Positions 1 through 5,658 of a stretch of DNA of 5,658 nt are shown here, one piece after another. Made by a program: the position numbers and the translations under genes. Location of the stretch: contig JAOPUY010000511.1 in assembly GCA_025963265.1 (NCBI GenBank), forward strand, positions 1 through 5,658. The letters are read 5' to 3'. The notes under the pieces were generated by a model. It saw nothing but the letters and a program-made list of their open reading frames with translations, did no database searches and was not told where the DNA came from. Each line of letters opens with the position of its first letter. Positions within the stretch are counted from its first letter, which is position 1. Source of the DNA: Frankiales bacterium (GTDB lineage Bacteria > Actinomycetota > Actinomycetes > Mycobacteriales > Jatrophihabitantaceae).

Positions 1-839
1 CCGAATTGTTCGATCAGGCTCGCGTAGGCCAGGTCGGTCTCCCGCGCCGGCAGGTAGTCGGCAAGGACCAGATTCAACGACTGACCGGCCTGCCCCGAGA
101 TTCCGCCCCAGGCCAGCGCGATGTGGGCCTGCAGGATCGTCCAGCCCGAGCCCCCGACTCCGCGCGAACCGCTGAGGAAGGCATGGAGGCGTTCGGCCTG
201 GTAGGGCCGGAGGAGGTGTTCGCCGAGCGGCAGGGTGACGGCGGCGATGCCGACGAGCAGCAGCATCGCGCGCAACGGGATGCGCCCGAGGATGAGCATC
301 GCCACCGTCATGATCAATAGGACGCTCGCGGTGGACAGGTCCGGCTCCACCGCCACCAGGCCGATCGGCACCGCCGCCACGAGCAGCGCCACGGCGAGGC
401 GCCATTGCCAGCGCCGCTTCATCCCGAGGACATGCGCGAGCGCGAGGATCAGGCCGGCTTTCGCGAGCTCGGAGGGCTGCAGGGTTGACGAGCCGATCGT
501 GATCCAGCGTCGTGCCCCGTAGTCGTCGCTGCCGAGCAGCACCACCGCCGCGAGCAGCACGACGCTCACGATGTAACACGCCCAGCCGAACCGAATCAGG
601 GCCGAGGCCGGAAGCCGGCGCAGGAGGAGAAAGAGCACGATCCCGAGCGCCACCGTCGCGAGCTGGCGGTACTCCAGGGACCGCAGTTGGAGCGCGTCCA
701 GGTTGAGCAGGCCAAGCGAGATCAAGACGGCCAAGGCGGCGAACGCCAGCACGTCCGGGTGGCCCGAGGACCGGAGCACCCGACGGGCTGGGGGTTGGGC
801 TCCCCGCCGGGGTGGTCCCCCGCGCTCCATGCTCAGCAT
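1..839 (-). CDS. RodA/FtsW-family SEDS peptidoglycan glycosyltransferase (C-terminus cut by window edge)
   Basis: SEDS proteins are multi-pass membrane enzymes that polymerise lipid II into glycan strands, usually with a partner class B penicillin-binding protein. The 279 complete codons read here show the family hallmarks in order: a basic N-terminal tail (about residues 1-28), hydrophobic segments from about residue 29, GARRWITIG (108-116) followed by QPSELAKAG (121-129), EPDLSTA (165-171), RPYQAERLHAFL (211-222), WGGISGQ (244-250), and LPARETDLAYASLIEQF (263-279). D269 in ETDL aligns with the catalytic Asp of the HTDF motif of RodA/FtsW. Family members are usually near 370-420 residues, so roughly the last quarter lies outside the window. 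The start is ATG at 839, five bases after the stop of the upstream pseudokinase gene; a second in-frame ATG at 830 is possible. No clear Shine-Dalgarno sequence is visible, which fits translational coupling. RodA-like or FtsW-like cannot be decided from this part, so no symbol is given. Confidence 0.9.
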   Translation of the reverse strand, partial: MLSMERGGPPRRGAQPPARRVLRSSGHPDVLAFAALAVLISLGLLNLDALQLRSLEYRQLATVALGIVLFLLLRRLPASALIRFGWACYIVSVVLLAAVVLLGSDDYGARRWITIGSSTLQPSELAKAGLILALAHVLGMKRRWQWRLAVALLVAAVPIGLVAVEPDLSTASVLLIMTVAMLILGRIPLRAMLLLVGIAAVTLPLGEHLLRPYQAERLHAFLSGSRGVGGSGWTILQAHIALAWGGISGQAGQSLNLVLADYLPARETDLAYASLIEQF

Positions 840-844
840 TGCGG

Positions 845-2461
845 TCAGCAGGTTCGGGTGGTCGCCGGCACGAGCACCGGCGCCGCGGCCGCGCGCGCGG
901 GCCGGGTGGTCGTCACGATCAGCGCGAGTGCGCGTCCGGCCGGCACCGCGACGGCGGCGGTGGTGTGCACGGAAGTGGCACCCGGGGCGGCGGCGAGCGT
1001 GGTACCGGCCCGCGTGGTGAATACGCCCGTGCACCGGTTGTAGATGCGCACCTCCCAGCCGATGTGCTGGGCCGCGGCGGACGGCGTGATTCGCAGGCCG
1101 ATCGACAGGCGGCAGGCATGCCCGGCCACGCAGGCACCGACCGCTCCCGCCGACACGCTGCTGACGATGCCCACCGCGGACGGCGCCACCTTCGGCACCG
1201 CGTGCGGCTTGCCGCCCGGCTTGACCACCGCGCCTCGGACGGTGGCTGCCGCCTTATTGGTGCTCGCGCCGGAGTGACGATGCAGCAGTCGGTCCAGGTC
1301 CGCCTGCCCAGGTCGGATGACGACCACCGCGGCGACGAGGGCCGCCGCGAGGACCGCCACGCTCACCCACACCCGGGTCCGGCGACGCCGCACCTGCCAG
1401 TTCGCGTTGGACAGCTTCGTGCTCGCCGACCAAGCCGCGTCGATCGCCGGCGCCGCCGGAGCCGTGGACGCATTCTCGGGCAGCCGCGAGGCAGCGGCCT
1501 GCACCAGCACCGCGAGCTCGGTGTGCGCATTCGGGCGGGGTGGGCCGCCGTCGGACGCGTGGTGCATCGCCCGACGCAGCACCGCCTGCGCATCCTCGGC
1601 GTCGATCACGCCGGTGGCGCCGATCCGGGCCAGGCAGGTCAGAATCCCGCCGTCGACGCTGTCTCGCCGGCTCACCGGCCGATCGGCGTTGCGGGCGAGT
1701 TCGTCGACGATGGCCGCCGCTGCCGCCAAGTCACGATCGCGCGCGGACCGACCCGCGTCCACGTCGGTCCCGCTTGCTGCCGGCCTCGGCGGCACGAGCG
1801 CCGCGACGGCCCAATCGGCGAGCCGCGAGATCCCGTCTTTGCCGACTCGGACGGTGTTGGTGGTCAACCGCCCGTGGGCTAGACCGGCCCGATGCAGCGC
1901 AGCCAATCCGACGAAGATGTCCACCGCGATCGTCGCTGCCTGGTAGGGAGTCAGCGCCGCTGCGGTGAGGAGCCGCTCGAGTGCTGCGCCCGGCACGTAC
2001 TGCGAGAGCATCCACGGTCCGCGCTCGACCATGCCGACGCCGAGGAACTGGATCAGTTGGTCGGGACCGGGTTGGGTCAGCACTCGCGGCAGCTCGGCCG
2101 TCCGTTCGTCGTCGATGGCGCACGGCAGTGGCCGGGCTGCCACTTCCGCGCCATCGACGCGAGCGCACCAGGTGGTCTTGCCGAGCGGCCGGATCAGCTG
2201 CAGATGCATCGGCTGGCCGTCCAAGGGTTCCCGGAGCCAACTGCCGGCGCCGTTTCGATCGGGACCGGCGCCGTTTCGACCCGTCCCGTTTCGATCGGCG
2301 CCGTTTCGATCGGCGCCGTTGCGAACGGGACCGGCGCCGTTTCGCTCGGTGCCGTTTCGGTCGGGACCGGCGCCGTTCCGATCGGGTCCTGCGATGCCGT
2401 GATGGTTCGCTTCGGTGACGCCGTCACCGGCCGACGCGGGCGCACCCGGTGAGCTGACCAT
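845..2461 (-). CDS. Membrane-anchored Ser/Thr pseudokinase with extracellular Cys-containing domain
   Basis: The 538 residues read as a disordered N-terminus with an RNG repeat (27-74), a kinase-like domain (about 85-300), a basic stop-transfer stretch RRRRTR (358-363), one membrane helix (364-382) and an extracellular C-terminal part (383-538). Kinase landmarks are recognisable but broken. The hinge LSQYVPGAALERLL (152-165) is well kept. The HRDLKPxN catalytic loop is HGRLTTNTV (196-204), so the catalytic Asp is missing. The DFG position reads DWA (216-218). The VAVK lysine position reads VAAR with R110, and the Gly-rich loop is reduced to PLGK. Phosphotransfer is therefore unlikely. Positive residues just before the helix put the kinase lobe in the cytoplasm. 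The extracellular part has C444, C450, C477 and C538 and probably forms a beta-rich domain. The gene ends five bases before the SEDS gene and is probably in its operon, so a regulatory or scaffolding role in wall synthesis is inferred. The ATG start at 2461 has GGTGGA only two bases upstream, closer than usual. An internal ATG at residue 85 would drop the repeat. Confidence 0.85.
   Translation of the reverse strand: MVSSPGAPASAGDGVTEANHHGIAGPDRNGAGPDRNGTERNGAGPVRNGADRNGADRNGTGRNGAGPDRNGAGSWLREPLDGQPMHLQLIRPLGKTTWCARVDGAEVAARPLPCAIDDERTAELPRVLTQPGPDQLIQFLGVGMVERGPWMLSQYVPGAALERLLTAAALTPYQAATIAVDIFVGLAALHRAGLAHGRLTTNTVRVGKDGISRLADWAVAALVPPRPAASGTDVDAGRSARDRDLAAAAAIVDELARNADRPVSRRDSVDGGILTCLARIGATGVIDAEDAQAVLRRAMHHASDGGPPRPNAHTELAVLVQAAASRLPENASTAPAAPAIDAAWSASTKLSNANWQVRRRRTRVWVSVAVLAAALVAAVVVIRPGQADLDRLLHRHSGASTNKAAATVRGAVVKPGGKPHAVPKVAPSAVGIVSSVSAGAVGACVAGHACRLSIGLRITPSAAAQHIGWEVRIYNRCTGVFTTRAGTTLAAAPGATSVHTTAAVAVPAGRALALIVTTTRPARAAAAPVLVPATTRTC
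2246..2383 (-). repeat. Coding minisatellite, eight xRNG(A/T) units
   Basis: Within the pseudokinase gene, residues 27-72 are eight copies of a five-residue unit whose first residue varies: DRNGA, DRNGT, ERNGA, VRNGA, DRNGA, DRNGT, GRNGA, DRNGA. Units 1, 3 and 7 are followed by GP and the last by GS, so the spacing is 15 or 21 bp. On the coding strand the core is CGAAACGGCGCC, with GATCGAAACGGCGCC in units 5 and 8, and it carries GGCGCC and CGATCG palindromes. All spacings are multiples of three, so gain or loss of units would keep the frame. The encoded segment has an acidic or neutral residue and an Arg in each unit and is expected to be disordered. Confidence 0.93.
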
Positions 2462-2626
2462 GTTCCACCGCGCTTTCGCTGTTGGCTGATCTGTAGGACG
2501 GCGCCGGGTCGCGGTGCGCGATCCGGCGGTTGCATCCCCACCTGTAGAACTACCGTCTGCCGCGCGATCGTCGCCTCACCCGCGGATGATGAAGCGCCCG
2601 CGCGAGTCCGGCCGTCCAATGAGTGG
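2462..2626. promoter_or_regulatory. Divergent intergenic region between pseudokinase and lipoprotein genes
   Basis: These 165 bases separate two genes transcribed away from each other, so promoters for both are expected here. I see no convincing -35/-10 pair on either strand. The most suggestive short elements are the hexamer CTGTAG occurring twice in the same orientation (2491-2496 and 2542-2547), the second inside the near-palindrome GTAGAACTAC (2544-2553). On the minus strand, TACAGA (overlapping the first copy) lies about 35 bases ahead of the pseudokinase ATG and is a weak -10 candidate without a matching -35. No riboswitch, RNA gene or small open frame with a ribosome site was recognised. 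Confidence 0.45.
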
Positions 2627-3481
2627 GTGCTGCACGTGACTCACGGATCAGCCTGGTATGCCCTGGCGGGGCTGCTGGTCGCAACCGTCGTCGCCGGATG
2701 CCAATCAGGATCATCCGGTGGGTCCAGCACGCCCGCAGCCAGAGTGTCCGCCCCGCCATCGTCGAGCTCATCCTCGAACGGAGCGCCGAGCTCCGCGCCG
2801 ACCGCCTCGTCACAACGCCCGACCGCGCCGTCACAACAGTCGACCGCGCCGTCACAGCACCCCACGGCGTCGATCGCGCGGGCGATCCCGGACCTCACCG
2901 GTGCGACGAGCCCGCCGCTGCCGCAGTGCGCGCAGGGCGGGTGCTCCGCTGCCGCGCTGCAGCCGCTGGCCGGCGGGTACGCCATCCGGGCCTGGCAGAT
3001 CGCGGACCTCACCGCTCACCCGGTCCTGGAACTGGTTTCGGATGGACGCCCGAAGGCATGGCTGATGATGCTGCGCGGCGACGGCACCGGCAGCACCGTG
3101 ACGTGCGATACGAAACCCCCCGCGTCCGCGCAATCGTGGATGGTCAACTGTGTCGTCGTGAGTGGCGTGGGTCTGCACGCTGCCCTCGCAGAAATGGTGT
3201 TGATGTCGGGCTCGGACCTGATCGACACCGGCGCGTACATCACCGCAACGACCCCCCGCGTCGTCGCCGTCGATCTCAACGGCGACGGATACCTCGATCT
3301 GGCTGCGCGCGACAGCGACTACAAACCCAACTTCGCCGAGGGGCATCTGTTCGACCGCACCTACAGCTACGACCGGGCCAGCGGTCGGTTCGTGGGCACC
3401 GGCTGCACGGCCGCCTTGGCCGACCCGGCGCACGCACCGGCTCCGACCACTTTGCAGGTCGGACGTTGCCCGGTTAGTTGA
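2627..3481 (+). CDS. Secreted lipoprotein of unknown function, Ser/Pro linker and DxNxDG loop
   Basis: The 284-residue product begins with a hydrophobic signal segment (9-22) ending in the lipobox VVAGC, so lipidation at C25 and anchoring on the outer face of the membrane are predicted. Residues 26-83 are a low-complexity Ser/Pro/Ala/Gly/Thr linker ending in three heptad copies of TAxSQxx (59-79). The globular part (about 84-284) has six cysteines (C101, C106, C160, C175, C260, C281), enough for three disulfides, as expected outside the cell. DLNGDGYLDL (216-225) matches the DxNxDGxxD calcium loop seen in EF-hand-like and FG-GAP/VCBS proteins, but only one copy is present. I do not recognise the family. 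The start is GTG at 2627; GTG at 2636 in frame is an alternative. No ATG or GTG occurs upstream in this frame back to about 2490. The n-region has no Lys or Arg, only His, which is unusual for a signal peptide. The gene is divergent from the pseudokinase gene and convergent with the EAL gene. Confidence 0.85.
   Translation: MLHVTHGSAWYALAGLLVATVVAGCQSGSSGGSSTPAARVSAPPSSSSSSNGAPSSAPTASSQRPTAPSQQSTAPSQHPTASIARAIPDLTGATSPPLPQCAQGGCSAAALQPLAGGYAIRAWQIADLTAHPVLELVSDGRPKAWLMMLRGDGTGSTVTCDTKPPASAQSWMVNCVVVSGVGLHAALAEMVLMSGSDLIDTGAYITATTPRVVAVDLNGDGYLDLAARDSDYKPNFAEGHLFDRTYSYDRASGRFVGTGCTAALADPAHAPAPTTLQVGRCPVS
2801..2863 (+). repeat. Three 21-bp coding repeats in lipoprotein linker
   Basis: Three consecutive 21-base units encode TASSQRP, TAPSQQS and TAPSQHP (residues 59-79), followed by a partial TAS. 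The second and third DNA units both begin ACCGCGCCGTCACA. They extend the flexible linker between the lipidated cysteine and the folded domain. The period is a multiple of three, so copy changes would preserve the frame. Confidence 0.85.
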
Positions 3482-3509
3482 CCGGTCCGCTCACCCCTGG
3501 TGGGTCAAC
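3477..3509. terminator. Inverted repeat spanning both convergent stop codons (possible bidirectional terminator)
   Basis: GTTGACC (3477-3483) and GGTCAAC (3503-3509) are perfect 7-bp inverted arms separated by 19 bases. The loop holds a second small hairpin, CACC-CCT-GGTG (3492-3502), stacked directly against the right arm. The left arm contains the TGA of the lipoprotein gene (3479-3481) and the right arm the TGA of the EAL gene (3505-3507 on the minus strand). No T-run follows on either strand, so a classic intrinsic terminator is not shown. A bidirectional transcript end is plausible because the two genes are only 23 bases apart. Confidence 0.35.
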
Positions 3510-5559
3510 GGTCCCAGCCGTGATTGGCCGGGTTGGTTGGTGCCCGTACCCGCTGGTTGCGCAGCACTCGCCGGTTGATCAGGTCGGCTGCGGCCGTCGG
3601 TGCGGGCGGGCCAAGGTGGAAGCCCTGGGCGTAGTCGACGCCGTGTTCTTTGAGGATGTCTAGGGTGTCCTGGTCCTCGACGCCTTCGGCAATGGTTTGT
3701 TGGCCGAAGCCTTTGGCGAGGCTGACGATGGCATCGACGACGTGCCGTTTTGCCGCGCTGTTGGCGAGGTCTCTGACGAACTCGATGTCGATCTTGAGGT
3801 AGCTGAACGGCAAGGTCTTGAGGTAGGTGAAGCTAGCGTAGCCGGTGCCGAAGTCGTCGAGTGCGAGTCCGCAGCCGAGTTCGTGTAGGCCATGGGCGAA
3901 CGTTCTGCCTGCGTCGAGGTCTTGCATGAACGCGGTTTCGGTGAGCTCGAATACCAGCAGCGATGGGTCGGCGCCTGTTTCACGGAGGAGGCGCTCGATG
4001 AGGGGTAGTAGGTCGGCATTGGCGATTGTCCAGGCGGAGATGTTGGCTTCGACGCGGTGGCCGGCGGCAGCTCGCTCGATTGCCTGGGTGATGACCCATT
4101 GATCGATGTCGGCCACGAGGCCGTATCGCTCGGCGATTGGCAGGAAAGATCCAGGTTGGACGATTTCACCGGACGGGGTGATGAGCCGTAGCAGGAGTTC
4201 TTCGCTGGACGGCCCGCCGGTCAATGGGATGATGGGTTGGGAGTAGAGAACCATCCGGTCCTCATCGAGGGCGTCTCGGATGCGTCCGAGCCAACTCAGC
4301 GAGTTCAGTTCTCGCTGGGCGCGGACTCGGTCGGCCGTCTCGGCGGTGGTGTCTCGGAACACGACGACGACGCCGTCGACATCACCAGATTCATTCCGCA
4401 GCGGCGACGCGGAGTATGCGACAGGAATGATCCTTCCGTCCTTATGGGTGAAGACGTCGTCGGCGCTGCGGGTCACCCGTCCCTCAGTCCGGACCGTCAA
4501 CAGGCGGCATTCCTCCTCGGGGTAGGGAGTGCCGTCCCCGTGTTGGTGGTGAAATGTTTGGTGGGCGAACTGCCCGCGTAGCTCGTCTTCGGTCCAACCC
4601 AGCATCCTGGCGGCTGACCCGTTGAGGAACGTTATGCGTCCCGACGCGTCCAAGGCGTAAAGGCCCTCGGCCATGGTGTCCAGCACGACGGAGCGAAACC
4701 GCTCTGACTGCTTGGATTCGGTGATGTCCACTCCGACGACGCCAATCCCCGCCAGCTCACCGTCGACTCGGACGGGGAAGTACTTGGTGAACCACACAGT
4801 CTCCTGGCCATCAGCAGCACGCCGAATGGAGTGCACAACGTTGACCTCATCCCCGTTGTCGATGACCGTTCGGTAATGGGGCTCAAAGACGGGCCATAGC
4901 TCGGGAACCGCGTCGGCGACGGTACGGCCGAGGTCGCGTTCAGACCTTAGACCGTTGAGGCGAGCCAACGTGTCGTTGAAGCGCACCAGCCGAAACTCGG
5001 TGTCAATGAAACCGAACGCTAACGGGGCCGAGGCTTCGAATGCGTCTACCAGCGCGAGGGCCTCCGAGGCCTGACGACGGGAGACCTCTGATTGATCGCC
5101 GACGAGGCGGTCATTTTCGACATCGGTCCAAGTCCCGATCCAGCGGACAACCTGACCTGAGGCGGCGCGGATCGGCAAGGCACGCGCCTGCATCCTCCGG
5201 TAGCGACCGTTACGGTCGTGCACCCGATACTCAGCCAGGTAAGGCTGGCCGCTGGCCACGGCGTCAGCCCACTGCGACCCAGCCAGTTGACGGTCGGCGG
5301 GATGGACCGCGTGGAGCCAGCCGGAACCGATCAAGTCCTCCGGCTTCAGGCCCGTGAGTTCGAGGGCACGGCGGTTGAGGTAGTCACCGGCCCCTGAGCT
5401 GTCGGCCATCCACACGACATGCGGGATCGCTTCGGCCATTGTCGCGACATCGAGCGCACCAATCGAAGGTGGCTTGACCTTTCCGGTGCGCAATCCAGCC
5501 AGCGAATTAACGAGAATATTACCCACGCGGGCAGTATTGGCTGGTCCAGGCGGCACCAC
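3505..5559 (-). CDS. PAS-PAS-PAS-EAL protein, predicted cyclic di-GMP phosphodiesterase
   Basis: The 684 residues carry three PAS domains and a C-terminal EAL domain with no GGDEF domain between them. PAS1 (about 40-150) has HVVWMADSSG and ends GTWTDVEN. PAS2 (about 168-284) ends GVVGVDITESK. PAS3 (about 285-408) has ITFLNGSAARMLGW, HHQHGDGTPYPEEEC and ends VVVFRDTTAE. A helical linker (about 405-434) leads into EAL (about 435-660). The EAL domain keeps the expected catalytic and metal positions: SQPI (440-443), ELLLR (454-458, matching ExLxR), N506, ELTE (538-541), DDFGTGYASF (568-577), LKID (588-591), AEGVE (624-628) and QGFHLGPP (645-652). Hydrolysis of cyclic di-GMP to pGpG is therefore predicted, gated by signals on the PAS domains; their ligands are unknown. 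No membrane segment is seen, so it is probably cytoplasmic. The GTG start at 5559 is uncertain: the frame stays open to the right edge, no good ribosome site is visible, and ATG at 5439 (residue 41) would still keep PAS1. Sampled lines give about 57-62% GC, below the genes to the left. Confidence 0.9.
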   Translation of the reverse strand: MVPPGPANTARVGNILVNSLAGLRTGKVKPPSIGALDVATMAEAIPHVVWMADSSGAGDYLNRRALELTGLKPEDLIGSGWLHAVHPADRQLAGSQWADAVASGQPYLAEYRVHDRNGRYRRMQARALPIRAASGQVVRWIGTWTDVENDRLVGDQSEVSRRQASEALALVDAFEASAPLAFGFIDTEFRLVRFNDTLARLNGLRSERDLGRTVADAVPELWPVFEPHYRTVIDNGDEVNVVHSIRRAADGQETVWFTKYFPVRVDGELAGIGVVGVDITESKQSERFRSVVLDTMAEGLYALDASGRITFLNGSAARMLGWTEDELRGQFAHQTFHHQHGDGTPYPEEECRLLTVRTEGRVTRSADDVFTHKDGRIIPVAYSASPLRNESGDVDGVVVVFRDTTAETADRVRAQRELNSLSWLGRIRDALDEDRMVLYSQPIIPLTGGPSSEELLLRLITPSGEIVQPGSFLPIAERYGLVADIDQWVITQAIERAAAGHRVEANISAWTIANADLLPLIERLLRETGADPSLLVFELTETAFMQDLDAGRTFAHGLHELGCGLALDDFGTGYASFTYLKTLPFSYLKIDIEFVRDLANSAAKRHVVDAIVSLAKGFGQQTIAEGVEDQDTLDILKEHGVDYAQGFHLGPPAPTAAADLINRRVLRNQRVRAPTNPANHGWDR

Positions 5560-5658
5560 AAGCCATTCAGCCGGGGGCCAGCATTCTCTGCGTTTATCGG
5601 ATATGACGCCGCGGTATCCGGATGCGATCCGAGGCGTCGCACCATGCCGGCGATGCGC
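5560..5658. other. Unassigned right-edge sequence upstream of the EAL gene
   Basis: No gene is assigned in these 99 bases. The minus-strand frame of the EAL gene continues without a stop to the window end but has no ATG or GTG. It includes codons rare in high-GC actinobacteria (ATA and AGA), which favours leader or intergenic sequence over an N-terminal extension. The stretch holds a 6-bp inverted repeat (GACGCC 5605-5610, GGCGTC 5633-5638) around the palindrome ATCCGGAT (5616-5623), of unknown meaning. The EAL gene's promoter may lie here or beyond the edge; no convincing -35/-10 pair was found. Confidence 0.4.

Noticed and set aside
812..1882. Long plus-strand open frame opposite the pseudokinase gene
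   Set aside because: Its translation is Arg/Gly/Ala-rich with no domain sense; it is a high-GC shadow of the minus-strand gene, which has recognisable kinase and membrane features.
2246..2383. Short regular repeats that could suggest a CRISPR array
   Set aside because: Units are 15-21 bp with no unique spacers, lie inside a coding frame and encode a clean pentapeptide repeat.
1892..2452. Plus-strand open frames across the repeat, with repeated FRSGPAP or DRRRF peptides
   Set aside because: They are the other-frame readings of the minisatellite; the minus-strand frame continues into the kinase fold and is the real one.
2623..3477. Second 284-residue plus-strand frame overlapping the lipoprotein gene
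   Set aside because: It is Arg-rich and without motifs, while the frame starting at 2627 has a signal peptide, lipobox and calcium-loop motif.
5516..5521. TAATAT on the minus strand as a -10 box inside the 5' part of the EAL gene
   Set aside because: At a 17-base spacing the -35 position reads CCAGCC, so there is no supporting -35; an isolated AT-rich hexamer is not enough.
5605..5638. 6-bp inverted repeat GACGCC/GGCGTC with an internal ATCCGGAT palindrome
   Set aside because: Short arms with a 22-base loop are expected by chance in GC-rich DNA, and no T-run or gene context supports a terminator or operator.

Overview
The window looks like chromosomal DNA of a high-GC actinobacterium. Sampled 60-base lines run at about 65-80% GC in the left half, codons end mostly in G or C, GTG starts occur, and the gene content (a SEDS glycosyltransferase next to a membrane-anchored kinase-like protein, a lipoprotein with a Ser/Pro-rich linker, a PAS-EAL signalling protein) fits Actinomycetota. 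The genus cannot be fixed from sequence reading alone. No tRNA, rRNA, CRISPR array, insertion sequence or phage gene was seen.

Layout from left to right. (1) Bases 1-839, minus strand: the N-terminal 279 codons of a RodA/FtsW-family (SEDS) peptidoglycan polymerase, cut by the left window edge. (2) Bases 845-2461, minus strand: a 538-residue single-pass membrane protein with a degenerate Ser/Thr kinase domain (a pseudokinase) and a cysteine-containing extracellular domain. Its stop codon lies five bases ahead of the SEDS start, so the two almost certainly form one operon. Near its N-terminus, bases 2246-2383 are a coding minisatellite of eight xRNG(A/T) units. (3) Bases 2462-2626: a 165-base divergent intergenic region. 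(4) Bases 2627-3481, plus strand: a secreted lipoprotein of unknown function with a 21-bp coding repeat, six cysteines after the linker and one calcium-loop-like motif. (5) Bases 3482-3504: a 23-base convergent gap lying inside a 7-bp inverted repeat that contains both stop codons. (6) Bases 3505-5559, minus strand: a 684-residue protein with three PAS domains and a complete-looking EAL domain, predicted to degrade cyclic di-GMP. (7) Bases 5560-5658: 99 bases with no assigned gene.

The most interesting element is the pseudokinase-SEDS pair. In actinobacteria, Ser/Thr kinase signalling is tied to wall synthesis (PknA/PknB beside RodA/PbpA, and MviN/MurJ with its pseudokinase domain). Here a catalytically dead kinase-like receptor with an extracellular domain appears co-translated with a wall polymerase, which suggests a non-catalytic scaffold or sensor for it; that role is inference. 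The EAL gene is convergent to the lipoprotein gene, lower in GC (about 57-62% in sampled lines), and shows no functional link to the left-hand operon beyond proximity.
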